From Variovorax sp. (GTDB lineage Bacteria; Pseudomonadota; Gammaproteobacteria; Burkholderiales; Burkholderiaceae_C): a DNA stretch of 64,000 nt. How positions within the stretch are numbered: the first letter of the stretch is position 1; every line of letters begins with the position of its first letter. Under the pieces are notes generated by a model, which made no database searches, was not told the origin of the DNA, and was given only the letters and a program-made list of their open reading frames with translations. Where the stretch lies: NCBI GenBank assembly GCA_017744935.1, contig JAGIAI010000002.1:216568-280567 (forward strand), given 5' to 3'. Shown here piece after piece: positions 33,965 to 46,489 of this stretch. Made by a program: the position numbers and the translations under genes.

Positions 33965-34420
33965 CTATTTCGCCTGAAGCTCGGCCTTGAACGCCTTCCG
34001 GGCTGCTTTGCCCAATGACTTTCTCAGCGCATCGCTCGCGTTGTCGGTCGCTTCAAGGAGCCGGCCGAACTCCGCGTTGACCGCGGCCAGGAGCGCGCCC
34101 AGCTCAGCCGGCGATGCGCTGAATCCATCGTGTTCGCGCAGGCTGATCGGGCGGATGCATTGCTCGATGCAGACGTAAGCGCGATGAATGTCCTTGATGT
34201 CACCCATTCGGTCGGCGGCCTCGACGGCCAGTATCTGGGCGGGTGTTGCGGGGGGCCGCGCGGATGTGCGAAAGGATTTAGCCAAGCTTGGCCCCAAGAG
34301 CTTCGGTTTACTGAAACCGCCGCACTCGAGTCCAAGCGAGGGCGGCGACTCGACGGGTTGGACTACCGGGAAGCTCTTGCGAGAACCGGCCGGGCTTGCG
34401 CCCGCCCGTCGAGCCGCCAT
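33965..34420 (-). CDS. Hypothetical protein, uncertain start
   Basis: An open frame of 151 codons from the ATG at 34420; an ATG at 34207 would give 80 residues. No ribosome-binding site clearly decides. The last 80 residues look like a real soluble helical protein (GDIKDIHRAYVCIEQCIRPISLREHDGFSASPAELGALLAAVN, then DALRKSLGKAARKAFKAEL). The first part is low-complexity Arg/Ala/Pro and may not be translated. No family recognised. Neighbouring DNA is decayed and less GC-rich than the core genome, so it may be a foreign or relic gene. Confidence 0.5.
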   Translation of the reverse strand: MAARRAGASPAGSRKSFPVVQPVESPPSLGLECGGFSKPKLLGPSLAKSFRTSARPPATPAQILAVEAADRMGDIKDIHRAYVCIEQCIRPISLREHDGFSASPAELGALLAAVNAEFGRLLEATDNASDALRKSLGKAARKAFKAELQAK

Positions 34421-34504
34421 AAAAATGGTGGCACGAATGACAAAGCCGCAAGTCCTGCGGAGGATGACTGCGGCTTTCGTCGCAGAGCTTCGACGGGAGT
34501 CCAA

Positions 34505-34825
34505 TCCCGATCACGCCTTTTTTTGACGTGACCGGCGCAGTATAGCGACGGAGTTTGCAACGGCTCAGCGCAAGACACCACCATCCTCCCCGCCTAGCAT
34601 GAAGACTTTGCAGCCAGCGGGGCCAGCATGGAATTCAAGGACAAGGTCGTCCTTGTGATTGGCGGTAGGACCCACCCTGCTGTCCGCGAGCGAGCATCGC
34701 ATGGTATGCATGCATTCGCCGCCCGTCAGAGCGGTGCGTTCGACCGGCTGTTTTGGGGCCCTAAGCCGACATGAGACCCGGCAGAAAGCGGTCGTTCCGC
34801 GCCAGCGTCCGGGTGGTGCTGCTGC
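34505..34825. other. Decayed intergenic stretch
   Basis: 321 bp without a credible complete gene. It contains the beginning of a short-chain dehydrogenase gene (34628-34667) that then loses all similarity. The rest shows no reading frame with protein-like composition. Confidence 0.5.
34628..34774 (+). pseudogene. 5' stub of a short-chain dehydrogenase/reductase gene
   Basis: A 48-codon frame opening with MEFKDKVVLVIGG, the typical start of an SDR Rossmann fold (K-V-V-L-V-T-G-G). After codon 13 the sequence leaves the family completely, where S-x-G-I-G would be expected, and it ends at a TGA. It is probably the start of a gene cut by a deletion or insertion near 34667. Confidence 0.5.
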
Positions 34826-35314
34826 TCAGAAATCTTCCTTATCACCCGTGAGTTGACCAATCAATCGCCGCCATTCGTCTTGTGCTGCCTGAGCGTTGTC
34901 GAACGTGCGCACTCGTGGAGTCCAGTCTCCCCCTTCACTGGCTACGCATTCAAGCATTGAGTCTTGAAACGTGAAGATGTAGTGCGTCTTGCTCGCCAGG
35001 AATCTCGTCTTGTCGTGCCGAGGATGAACGGAGTTTTGCCGCTCCATATCTGCTATCCAAGGCGAGTTTTCAACGCGGTGCACGCTGTAGTACTTCAGGC
35101 CGAACTTCGCCAATGGATGGCCACCAAGGGCCTCATCGTTTGGCGAACCAAGCCGAAATGTGCTCATGAGGGGGAAGTGAACGAGAGCCACTTCATGCCC
35201 TCCAGATACCACGTACCTGACAGCCAATTCCGACCCTGTCCCAAATGCCAGCACATCTGAAACGCTATGAGGCTGGGGCCAGGTGTCCAGCACGACGACG
35301 ACGGGTTGCTGCAT
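34826..35314 (-). CDS. Hypothetical protein in the variable islet
   Basis: 162 residues, not recognised. Composition is balanced and protein-like: GGHEVALVHFPLMSTFRLGSPNDEALGGHPLAKFGLKYYSVHRVENSPWIADMERQN, then TRFLASKTHYIFTFQDSMLECVASEG. No signal peptide or membrane helix. Its codon use is less GC-biased than flanking genes, suggesting recent acquisition. The ATG at 35314 begins MQQPVVVVLDTW. No obvious partner lies beside it. Confidence 0.65.
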   Translation of the reverse strand: MQQPVVVVLDTWPQPHSVSDVLAFGTGSELAVRYVVSGGHEVALVHFPLMSTFRLGSPNDEALGGHPLAKFGLKYYSVHRVENSPWIADMERQNSVHPRHDKTRFLASKTHYIFTFQDSMLECVASEGGDWTPRVRTFDNAQAAQDEWRRLIGQLTGDKEDF

Positions 35315-35428
35315 GAATTTGCCTTCTTGTGTTTATGTCCAGACAGCATTGCGAAGGTCCGCAGTTGGCCGACTAGAGACGTTCAGACCGAGCAGCGCGA
35401 ACGCAAGCGCTAGTTCGCGTTTCTTTCA

Positions 35429-37411
35429 TCACCTGGCTCCTTCTTCGGCACTGACTTCGATCTCAGCCACAACGCGACTCGCGGCGACCTGCTCACCCGT
35501 CGCGACATGCATCGCGATCAGCCTGCCGCCCAGCGGCGCGGTATGGACGTGCTCCATCTTCATCGCCTCCAGCGTGACGATTGGCTGGCCGGCCTGCACC
35601 ATCTGCCCGACATCGGCCAGCACCGCCACCACGCGGCCGTTCATCGAGGCGCGCAGCTTGCCGTCGCCGCCGCTTTCTCCCTGGCGCGCGGCGGCGGCGC
35701 GGGTCTTGTCGTCCACCCGGAATGCGAGGCCGCGGTAGTGCATCAGCAGCGTGGCGTCGTCGCGGTGATAGGCGGCGCTTTCGAGCACGCCATCGCAGGT
35801 GAAGCGGGCCGAGTCGTCAGTGAGTGAGACGAGCTCGATCGCGATGACCTTGCCATCGATGGTTACGCCGAAATGCCGGTGACTGCCCAGCGTCATGCTG
35901 GCGTTGTGCACCGCGCCACCAAGTTCGAAGCGCAGCGAGATCGGCAGGTTGTGCGGCATGTGCCGGCCCGGAGGGTGATGGCGGCGGTCGCTCGCCGTCT
36001 CGTGCAACAGCACCGAGGCCAGCGCCCCTGCCCTTTCTCGCGCGGCCTTGTCTGGCGCCAACAGCGCCTCCTGATGCTGGCCGATGAATGCCGTGGTGGC
36101 TCCGCCGGCCGCGAACACCGGGTGCAGCAGGCAACTGCGCAGGAACGCCTGATTGGTCGTGACGCCGAGCGCGACCGCATCCTCCAACCCTGAGGCGAGC
36201 TTGCGCCGGGCCTCGTCGCGGGTGCGGCCGTGGCTGATGATCTTCGCGATCATCGAGTCGTAGAACGGTGGCACCTCACTGCCCGAGCACAGGGCATCTT
36301 CCACGCGCAGTTGCTGAGGCATCTTCCATAGCGCGACGGTGCCGCTTTGGGGCATGAAACCCTTGTCGGCGTCCTCGGCGCACAGGCGCACTTCGATGGC
36401 GTGGCCCGAGAAGCGAACGTCCTCCTGTCTGAGCGGCAGCGCCTCGCCGGCGGCCACGCGCAGTTGCAGTTCCACGAGGTCAAGGCCGGTTATCGCCTCC
36501 GTCACCGGATGCTCCACCTGCAGCCGCGTGTTCATTTCCATGAAGTAGAAGTTGCCTTCGCGGTCGAGCAGGAATTCGAGCGTGCCTGCGCCCTCGTAGC
36601 GGATCGCCTTGACGGCGGCCACGGCGGTTGCGCCCATGCGTTCGCGCAGTTCGGCATTCACCGCCGGCGATGGTGCCTCTTCGATCAGCTTTTGATGGCG
36701 CCTCTGCACGGAGCAATCGCGCTCGCCCAGATGAATCGCATTGCCGTAACGATCCGCGAAGACCTGGATCTCGATATGCCGTGGTTCGACGATGGCGCGC
36801 TCGAGGATCACTTCCGGATCGCCGAAGGCGCTCTGCGCTTCTGATCGCGCACTGCGCAGCAGATCGCGGAAATCATTGGCTGAAGGCACGAGCCGCATGC
36901 CGCGCCCGCCACCGCCCGCCGTCGCCTTGATCATCACAGGGAAGCCGATGCGGGCGGCTTCCTGCGCGAGCCGGTCTTCGCTCTGGTCCTCGCCCTGATA
37001 GCCGGGAATGCAGGGAACACCGGCTGCCTGCATCAGCGCCTTGGCGCCGGCCTTGTTGCCCATCGCGGCGATGGCCTCCGGCGACGGGCCGATGAAGACC
37101 AGTCCTGCGTCCTTGCAGGCCTGCGCGAAATCTTCGTTCTCCGCGAGAAAGCCGTAGCCGGGATGCACCGCATCGGCACCGCTGAGCTTGGCGGCTTCGA
37201 TCAACGCCGGAATGCGCAGATACGACTGCGCAGGCAAGGGCTCGCCGATGCACACCGCCTGATCGGCCTCCTGCACATGGCGCGCATGGACGTCGGCGGT
37301 CGAATACACCGCCACGGTGCGGTAGCCGAGTGCCCGCGCGCTGCGGATCACGCGCGAGGCGATCTCGCCACGGTTGGCGATCAGGATCTTGTGGAATGGC
37401 GTCGATGTCAT
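35429..37411 (-). CDS. Acyl-CoA carboxylase alpha subunit (biotin carboxylase + biotin carrier)
   Basis: 660 residues from the ATG at 37411. The biotin carboxylase domain begins HKILIANRGEIASRVIRSARALG, with ATP-grasp motif KATAGGGGRGMR and catalytic MEMNTRLQVEHPVTE. The C-terminal biotinyl domain has LEAMKMEHVHTAPLGG (biotin-Lys in A-M-K-M, about residue 625). With the upstream beta subunit it carboxylates an acyl-CoA; methylcrotonyl-, geranyl- or propionyl-CoA are all possible. It is the last gene of the operon with the carboxyltransferase and acyl-CoA dehydrogenase. The open frame continues upstream across the next gene, but that extension has no homology. Confidence 0.93.
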   Translation of the reverse strand: MTSTPFHKILIANRGEIASRVIRSARALGYRTVAVYSTADVHARHVQEADQAVCIGEPLPAQSYLRIPALIEAAKLSGADAVHPGYGFLAENEDFAQACKDAGLVFIGPSPEAIAAMGNKAGAKALMQAAGVPCIPGYQGEDQSEDRLAQEAARIGFPVMIKATAGGGGRGMRLVPSANDFRDLLRSARSEAQSAFGDPEVILERAIVEPRHIEIQVFADRYGNAIHLGERDCSVQRRHQKLIEEAPSPAVNAELRERMGATAVAAVKAIRYEGAGTLEFLLDREGNFYFMEMNTRLQVEHPVTEAITGLDLVELQLRVAAGEALPLRQEDVRFSGHAIEVRLCAEDADKGFMPQSGTVALWKMPQQLRVEDALCSGSEVPPFYDSMIAKIISHGRTRDEARRKLASGLEDAVALGVTTNQAFLRSCLLHPVFAAGGATTAFIGQHQEALLAPDKAARERAGALASVLLHETASDRRHHPPGRHMPHNLPISLRFELGGAVHNASMTLGSHRHFGVTIDGKVIAIELVSLTDDSARFTCDGVLESAAYHRDDATLLMHYRGLAFRVDDKTRAAAARQGESGGDGKLRASMNGRVVAVLADVGQMVQAGQPIVTLEAMKMEHVHTAPLGGRLIAMHVATGEQVAASRVVAEIEVSAEEGAR

Positions 37412-37428
37412 GGCGTCGGGCTCCACGA

Positions 37429-39048
37429 TCAGGGACGGGCAACCGAGAACTGCATGCGCTGCGGCTCGCGCAGTTCCGCATCGCGGCAGATGGAAAGCAC
37501 CGTCGACAGCACCGCGCGCGTATCGCGCGGATCGATCACGCCGTCGTCCAGCACGCGGGCGCTGGTGGTGAACACGCTCATCTGGCTGTCGAAGCGATCG
37601 ATGATGCGGCGCTCCAGGTCGTCGAGCTTGGCCTGGTCGACCTCCCCTTTCCGCTTCATCGCGGCTTCGGTGACGATGACCATCGTCTGCGCCGCCTGCT
37701 CGCCGCCCATCACCGCTGTCTTGGCGTTCGGCCACGAGAAACAGAAGCGCGGATGAAAGCCGCGCCCGCACATGCCGTAGTTGCCGGCGCCGAACGATGC
37801 GCCGCAGTAGATGGTGATCTGCGGCACCGTCGCGTTGGTCACGGCCTGGATCATCTTGGAGCCGTGCTTGATCATCCCGCCCTCTTCGTGGTCCTTGCCG
37901 ACCATGTAGCCGGTCGTGTTGTTGAGATAGAGGATCGGCGTCTTCGACTGGCAGCAGGCCTGGATGAAGTGCGTCGCCTTGTTCGCGCCGGGCGAATCGA
38001 TCGGGCCGTTGTTGGTGATGACGCCCACTGGCAGACCTTCGATCTTGATGTGGCCGACCACCGTGGCGCTGCCGTAGTTCTCGCCGAACTCCAGGAACTC
38101 CGAGTCGTCGGCGATGCGCGCGATGACCTGCTTCATGTCCACCGGGCGCTTGTGGTCCATCGGCATGATGCCCAGAAGCTCTTCGGCGTCGTAGCGCGGT
38201 GGTTTGAAGCGGCGTGGCGCGCTCTGGGGAATATCGCGGTTCCAGTCGATCGTCGAAAGGATCTCGCGCGCGATCCGGATCGCATCGCGGTCGTCTTCCG
38301 CCAGGTAGTCGCCGAGGCCGGAGATGGAGGTGTGCATCACCGCGCCGCCGAGTTCTTCCTCCGTCGCGACCTCGCCAGTGGCCGCCTTCAGCAGCGGCGG
38401 CCCGGCCAGGAAGGCCCGCGAACGGCCGCGCACCATCACGATGTAGTCCGACAAGCCCGTCTGATAGGCCCCGCCGGCGGTCGATGATCCGTGCGTGACG
38501 GTGATCACCGGCAGTCCGGCCGCCGACATGCGCGCCAGGTTGCGGAACAGCGTGCCGCCGGTGATGAACTCCTCGACCTTGTAGGTCATGAGGTTGGCGC
38601 CCGCGCTTTCCACGAGTTGCACGTAGGGCAGCTTGTTTTCCAGCGCCAGTTCCTGGATGCGCAGCTGCTTCGGAATGCCCATGGGCTGCAACGCGCCCGC
38701 ATCGATACCGGAATCCGACGCGTTGACCATCACGCGCACGCCGGAGACCCAGCCGATGCCCGCAATCACGCCGCCGCCGGGCACGCTCTTCTCCAGATCG
38801 GGGTTGTCGAGCCCGAGTCCGGCCAGCGAGGAGATCTCGAGAAACGGCGTTCCGGGATCGAGCAGCAATGACAGGCGCTCGCGCGGCAAAAGCTGGCCGC
38901 GCTTCTCGAAGCGCTCGCGCGATCTCGCCGAAGTCGCGACGCTGCGCTGCTCGTAGCCACGCACGCGGTCGATCAGTGCGCGCATGCCCTCGGCATTCGC
39001 CTTGAACGCATCGCTGCTGGGGGAAACGGTGGATTCGATGATGGTCAT
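37429..39048 (-). CDS. Acyl-CoA carboxylase beta subunit (carboxyltransferase)
   Basis: 539 residues from the ATG at 39048. Carboxyltransferase signatures: RERLSLLLDPGTPFLEISSLAG, GGGVIAGIGWVSGVRVMVNASDSG, SAGANLMTYKVEEF, then MPMDHKRPVDMKQVIARIAD and the acyl-CoA region GASFGAGNYGMCGRGFHPRF. Size and sequence are nearest to the methylcrotonyl/geranyl-CoA carboxylase beta group rather than AccD. It starts 2 bp after the acyl-CoA dehydrogenase stop and is followed by the alpha subunit 17 bp later. Confidence 0.93.
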   Translation of the reverse strand: MTIIESTVSPSSDAFKANAEGMRALIDRVRGYEQRSVATSARSRERFEKRGQLLPRERLSLLLDPGTPFLEISSLAGLGLDNPDLEKSVPGGGVIAGIGWVSGVRVMVNASDSGIDAGALQPMGIPKQLRIQELALENKLPYVQLVESAGANLMTYKVEEFITGGTLFRNLARMSAAGLPVITVTHGSSTAGGAYQTGLSDYIVMVRGRSRAFLAGPPLLKAATGEVATEEELGGAVMHTSISGLGDYLAEDDRDAIRIAREILSTIDWNRDIPQSAPRRFKPPRYDAEELLGIMPMDHKRPVDMKQVIARIADDSEFLEFGENYGSATVVGHIKIEGLPVGVITNNGPIDSPGANKATHFIQACCQSKTPILYLNNTTGYMVGKDHEEGGMIKHGSKMIQAVTNATVPQITIYCGASFGAGNYGMCGRGFHPRFCFSWPNAKTAVMGGEQAAQTMVIVTEAAMKRKGEVDQAKLDDLERRIIDRFDSQMSVFTTSARVLDDGVIDPRDTRAVLSTVLSICRDAELREPQRMQFSVARP

Positions 39049-39050
39049 GT

Positions 39051-40226
39051 TCAAAGTCCCAACTGGCGAGCGGCAAGGTCCTTCATGATTTCTTCGGAGC
39101 CGCCGCCGATCATCATGACCTTTACCTCCCGGTAGATACGTTCGCTGCGCGTGCCGCGCATGAAGCCCATGCCGCCGAGCAGTTGCACCGCCTGATCGGC
39201 GCAGAACTGCATCGCCTGCGTGGCCTGCACCTTTGCAAGGCAGATCCGGGCGACCAGTCGCGCGGGGTCGTCGAGCTTGTGCTCGAAGCGGTAGGCCAAG
39301 TCGTAGACCAGCGTGCGCGACGCCTCGATGCGCATCGCCATGTCCATCAGCTTGTGGCGCACCACCTGTCGCTCCGACAGCGGCACGCCGAAGGTCGTGC
39401 GCTGACGCGTCCAGTCGACCGCTTCCTCAAGGCACACCGCGGCGAAGCTGTAGCCGAGCGCCGCCATGAACAGCCGCTCGGTGTTGAAGTTGTTCATGAT
39501 CGTCTTGAACCCCTCGTTCTCGACGCCCACGAGGTTGCTCGCCGGCACGCGGCAGTTGTCGAATCGAAGATGCGCCGTGTCGGAGCTCCACCAGCCCATC
39601 TTCTTGAGCGACGTGCGCGAAAGGCCGGGCGTTTCGCCGTCGATCACGAGGACGGAGATGCCGCCCGCGCCCTTGTTCGCGGGGTTGGTGCGCACGGCGG
39701 TGGTGATGAAGTCCGCGCGCATGCCGGAGGTGATGAAGGTCTTCTCGCCATTCACCACGTAGTGATCGCCGTCGCGCACGGCGGTGGTCCTGAGTGAGGC
39801 GACATCGGAGCCACCCGAAGGCTCCGTCACTGCCAGCGCCGCGATCTTCTCGCCGGCCAGCACGGGTGGAATCACGCGCTCCTTGAGCGCTTCGCTGCCT
39901 GCGCGGAGGATCGGCGGCAACGCGATGCTGTGCGAATTGAGCGAGGCCTGAAGCCCGCCTGCGCCACAACGCGCGAACTCCTCCGCCACCACGATCTGGT
40001 GGAACACATCGCAGGGCGTGCCGCCATAGGCCTCGGGATAGCCAAGGCCCTGCACGCCCAGCGCCGCGATGTGCGCGTAGAGCTTGCGCGGAAAGGTTTC
40101 CGCCTCGTCCCATTCCGCCACGTGCGGCGCGATCTCCTTTGAAACGAAGCTGCGCAAGGTCGCGCGGAACTGCGCGTGCTCCGGCGTGAAATAGAACGGG
40201 AGCGGGGGTGCCTCCAGAAAATCCAT
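39051..40226 (-). CDS. Acyl-CoA dehydrogenase (isovaleryl/citronellyl-CoA dehydrogenase-like)
   Basis: 391 residues. FAD-binding motif LAVTEPSGGSDVASL (about 133) and C-terminal GGMGFMRGTRSERIYREVKVMMIGGGSEEIMKDL. The position that carries the catalytic Glu in medium-chain enzymes is Gly here (IGGGSEE). As in isovaleryl-CoA and long-chain dehydrogenases, the base is probably the Glu of NTERLFM (about 246). With the carboxylase this matches the dehydrogenation-then-carboxylation logic of leucine or acyclic-terpene catabolism. It is first in the operon. Confidence 0.92.
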   Translation of the reverse strand: MDFLEAPPLPFYFTPEHAQFRATLRSFVSKEIAPHVAEWDEAETFPRKLYAHIAALGVQGLGYPEAYGGTPCDVFHQIVVAEEFARCGAGGLQASLNSHSIALPPILRAGSEALKERVIPPVLAGEKIAALAVTEPSGGSDVASLRTTAVRDGDHYVVNGEKTFITSGMRADFITTAVRTNPANKGAGGISVLVIDGETPGLSRTSLKKMGWWSSDTAHLRFDNCRVPASNLVGVENEGFKTIMNNFNTERLFMAALGYSFAAVCLEEAVDWTRQRTTFGVPLSERQVVRHKLMDMAMRIEASRTLVYDLAYRFEHKLDDPARLVARICLAKVQATQAMQFCADQAVQLLGGMGFMRGTRSERIYREVKVMMIGGGSEEIMKDLAARQLGL

Positions 40227-40294
40227 GGCGTCTCCTTCAGGCAGGGAGACTAGTCATGGGCGCGCTGGCGGTCTTGCGCGGACTGGCTGCGGCG

Positions 40295-40864
40295 CTATTC
40301 GCCGGGTGTCTGCGCGTCTTCGGTCTGCTTGGGCCGATACCAGCGGGGATAAAACGCGGCCACGCGCGGCCCATCGGACGCGAGCGCATGGCAGCCGTCG
40401 AGCTGGAAGGGCTTTTCTGTCTCCGAGACAGCGAGGACAGTGCCAGCCAGTGCCTGGACCACACCGGTGGCCATGGTCCGAAGCAGTTCCGTCATGTGCG
40501 TGCAGCCGCGCACGCCACCAAACAGCCGGGCGACCTGCCGGCTGAAGCCCGGGCCGACGCGCAGGCCGATCAGTTGGGCGTAGTCCGGCGCGATGGCGCC
40601 GCAGAAATCGGGAAACGGCCCGGCATCGGTCGCCGCGACCGCATCGACGATCAGCGCGGTCGAATCGACAGTGAGCCGCAGCCACATCGAATGGATCGCC
40701 TCGCCGCCGGGGCGCTCGCCGCCCGGAAAGGCGAAATGCTGGTCGCGCACGTCGCGCAGTTGGCCTTCGATGTCAAAGAGGCCGTCGCGGCGCTGGTAGC
40801 CGCGGATCGTGATGGTGCGCCCATGGATCGGGTCGCGCTCTGCAGTAGGTGGTGGCAATGGCAT
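40295..40864 (-). CDS. DUF2889 domain-containing protein
   Basis: 189 residues. The DUF2889 pattern starts HGRTITIRGYQRRDGLFDIEGQLRDVRDQ, continues WLRLTVDSTALIVDAVAATDAGP and ends with the Cys/His-containing GVRGCTHMTELLRTMATGVVQAL. Function unknown. It lies between the acyl-CoA dehydrogenase operon (68 bp downstream) and the divergent AtuA-family gene (133 bp upstream), so it may share regulation with both. Confidence 0.9.
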   Translation of the reverse strand: MPLPPPTAERDPIHGRTITIRGYQRRDGLFDIEGQLRDVRDQHFAFPGGERPGGEAIHSMWLRLTVDSTALIVDAVAATDAGPFPDFCGAIAPDYAQLIGLRVGPGFSRQVARLFGGVRGCTHMTELLRTMATGVVQALAGTVLAVSETEKPFQLDGCHALASDGPRVAAFYPRWYRPKQTEDAQTPGE

Positions 40865-40997
40865 GGCGGCTTTGGATCATGCCCGAGCGGATGCGGTCGC
40901 GCCTCCGGCACGCCGCTTGTCCCTTCGCAGCGAGTTGGCGCAAGCGGCGGCGCGCGCTGCCCGCTAAGCTGCCTCCAGCCGATTTCCAGGAACGACC

Positions 40998-42783
40998 ATG
41001 ACCGACGCCACGCCCGCTCCAAAGACCGTCCGCATCGGTGGCGCATCGGGCTTCTGGGGCGACAGCATGGTCGCGGCTCCGCAACTGGTGGCGCATGGCC
41101 GGCTTGACTACCTGGTGTTCGACTACCTCGCCGAAACGACGATGGCCATTCTGGCGGCCGCCCGCGCGAAGAAGCCCGAGATGGGCTACGCCACCGACTT
41201 CGTCGATATCACGATGAAGCCGGTGCTCGCCGAGATCAAGCGTCAGGGGATCAAGGTGGTGAGCAATGCGGGCGGCATCAACCCGCGCGGCTGCGCGGCA
41301 GCGCTCAAGGCGCTGGCCGATGCCGCCGGGGTTTCCCTGCGCATCGCGGTGGTTGAAGGCGATGACGTGAGCGCGCAGATGCCCGCCGTGCGCGCCGAGG
41401 GTACGCGCGACATGTTCACCGCAGAGGCCCTACCCGAGAAGGTGCTGAGCGCCAATGCGTACCTGGGCGCACTGCCCATCGCGGCAGCGCTTGCCGCAGG
41501 TGCCGACGTCGTCATCACCGGGCGCTGCGTTGACAGCGCCGTCACCCTGGGGCCGTTGATGCACGAATTCGGCTGGCGCAGCGGCGACTACGACCTGCTC
41601 GCATCAGGCAGCCTCGCCGGCCACATCATCGAATGCGGCTGCCAGGCCACCGGCGGGCTGCACACCGACTGGGAGGACATTCCGGACTGGGCGCACATCG
41701 GCTACCCCATCGTCGAATGCCACGCGGATGGCAGCTTCATCGTCACCAAGCCCGACGGGACGGGCGGCAAGGTGATACGCGCGGCCGTCGCGGAACAGTT
41801 GCTCTACGAGATCGGAGATCCGGCCTCGTACATGCTGCCGGACGTCACCTGCGATTTCCGCGAAGTGACGATCGAACAGCAAGGCGAGAACCGCGTGCAC
41901 GTCAGCCCGGCCCGTGGGCGAGCACCCTCGGCGAGCTACAAGGTGTCTGCGACGCAACTCGACGGCTTCCGCTGCGCGGGCGGCATGGTGATCGTGGGCA
42001 TCGATGCGGAAAGAAAGGCGGTGCGAACGGCCGAGGCGATCATCGAGCGCACGAGCGGAATTCTTGCGGCGATGGGCCAACCGCCCTTCACCTCGACGCA
42101 CATCGAGGTGATTGGCGCGGAGTGGCTCTACGGCCCGCATGCGCGTACGCGGAGCACGCGCGAAGTGATGATGCGCGTGGTCGCCAATCATCCGCAGAAG
42201 GCTGCGCTCGAAATGTTCGCGCGCGAGATCGCGCCATCGGGAACCTCATGGTCGCCCGGCACCACGGGGCCCGGCGGTGGTCGACCGAGCGTTTCACCGC
42301 TGATCAAGCCCTTTGCATTCATGCTTCCGAAGAGCGCGATAGAGGTCGCCTTCGTGCTCGACGGCGAACGGCATGTCGTACCGATTCCGGTGGATCAGGG
42401 CGGCTCGGCGCAGGCCACAGCGACTATCGACCCTCCCGCCTTCCCCAACGATGACGGCGACCAAGTGGACGTGCGGCTCATCGATCTGGCATGGGCACGC
42501 AGCGGCGACAAGGGGAACCTCTCGAACATCGGCCTCGTGGCGCGCCGCCCCGAATGGCTACCGCTGCTCTGGTCGCGCGTCACGCCAGAGGCCGTGCGAG
42601 GCTATTTCGCGCATCTGGTGCACGGCCGGGTGGATCGCTTCGGTCTCCCCGGCATTGCAGCGATGAACCTGGTGCTGCACGATGCGCTGGACGGTGGTGG
42701 CCCCTCTTCCATGCGCATGGACCCGCTGGGCAAGGGCATGGCGCAGATGCTGCTCGACATGACGGTGAAGGTGCCGGCACGTC

Positions 42784-42809
<26 letters not shown>
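40998..42809 (+). CDS. AtuA family protein (DUF1446, acyclic terpene utilisation)
   Basis: 603 residues. The AtuA N-terminal domain begins VRIGGASGFWGDSMVAAPQLV, with DYLAETTMAILAAAR, VVSNAGGINPRGCAAALKAL and ADVVITGRCVDSAVTLGPLMHEFGW. A C-terminal ferredoxin-like AtuA domain carries LIDLAWARSGDKGNLSNIGL. AtuA is required for citronellol/geraniol use in Pseudomonas, but its reaction is unknown. Here it is divergent from DUF2889 and the carboxylase operon. Its last 26 bases overlap the 3' end of the ATPase gene on the other strand. Confidence 0.92.
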
Positions 42810-45528
<2,719 letters not shown>

Positions 45529-45671
45529 GGCCTCATCCTTGTGGAACGCTGCTGGGCCCGCCAATGTAGGCTTCCGCGCGCCCGCTGGGAAGGCTTGCGC
45601 GCAGGCTTGGCAGACTCTGCGAACAGCAGCAAACTCCGCGCGATCCTCCAGAGATCGGAAGGGATTGCCCG

Positions 45672-46472
45672 ATGAAAGAGAAGCTGACGCGCGACATCTA
45701 CGAACGGGAACTGAGGAAGCTGCACGAGGAACTGGTCCTCCTGCAGAAATGGGTCGTCGAGACCAGGCAGAAGGTCTGCGTCGTCTTCGAGGGACGCGAT
45801 GGCGCCGGCAAAGGCGGCACCATCAAGGCAATCACCGAGCGGGTGAGCCCTCGGGTGTTCCATGTGGTCGCCCTCCCCGCGCCAACCGAGCGCGAGAAGA
45901 CGCAGATGTACACGCAGCGCTATCTGAAGCACATGCCCGCGGGCGGGGAAATCGTCATCTTCGACCGCAGTTGGTACAACCGCGCGGGCGTCGAGCGCGT
46001 GATGGGCTTTTGCACCGAGGAGCAGGCGCAGCGGTTCCTGAGAATCGTGCCTGAACTCGAGGATCTGGTCATCGAATCGGGAACGATCCTTCTGAAGTAC
46101 TGGCTGGAGGTCAGCGCTGAAGAACAGACCCGGCGCCTGCAGGCTCGCATCAACGATGGCCGGAAGACGTGGAAGCTCTCGCCGATGGACCTCGAGTCCT
46201 ATCGCAGATGGCACGAGTATTCGCGGGCTCGCGACGAGATGTTCAAGGCTAGCGACAAGGACTGGGCCCCGTGGCACGTGGTGCGATCGGATGACAAGCG
46301 ACGGGCGCGATTGAACGTGATTCGCCACATGCTGGACCACATTCCCTACAAGACCAAGCCGCCAAAACCGGTCAAGCTGCCCAAGCGGTCTCTCAAGAGT
46401 GAATACGTGGAACCGGACTATCCCTACCGGTTCATCGCGGAGCACGACTGGGAAGCCAAGCCCTCGAAGTGA
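45672..46472 (+). CDS. ppk2: Polyphosphate kinase 2
   Basis: 266 residues. Walker [13 protein letters not shown] is at about 39-50, Walker [20 protein letters not shown] at about 97-115, and the lid segment [28 protein letters not shown]. It is a one-domain PPK2 that transfers phosphate between polyphosphate and nucleotides. Whether it favours ADP, GDP or AMP cannot be told from sequence alone. It is divergent from the ATPase gene and ends by running straight into the serine dehydratase stub. Confidence 0.95.
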   Translation: MKEKLTRDIYERELRKLHEELVLLQKWVVETRQKVCVVFEGRDGAGKGGTIKAITERVSPRVFHVVALPAPTEREKTQMYTQRYLKHMPAGGEIVIFDRSWYNRAGVERVMGFCTEEQAQRFLRIVPELEDLVIESGTILLKYWLEVSAEEQTRRLQARINDGRKTWKLSPMDLESYRRWHEYSRARDEMFKASDKDWAPWHVVRSDDKRRARLNVIRHMLDHIPYKTKPPKPVKLPKRSLKSEYVEPDYPYRFIAEHDWEAKPSK

Positions 46473-46489
46473 CTTCGGACTCCGCTCAT

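Noticed and set aside
34439..34481. Inverted repeat AAAGCCGCA/TGCGGCTTT with an 18-base loop
   Set aside because: No T-run on either strand and a long loop; it may be part of the decayed islet but supports no specific call.
34659..34856. A 65-codon + strand frame
   Set aside because: Overlaps the dehydrogenase stub in another frame, with no ribosome-binding site and no protein-like composition.
35396..35427. Hairpin CGCGAAC/GTTCGCG followed by TTTCTTTC
   Set aside because: It looks like a + strand terminator, but no + strand gene ends nearby, and on the - strand, where the carboxylase operon ends, it lacks a T-run.
35429..39076. A 1215-codon open frame on the - strand
   Set aside because: It is the carboxylase alpha gene extended upstream across the carboxyltransferase gene. 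The extension is Arg/Ala-rich with no homology; the true start is the ATG at 37411.
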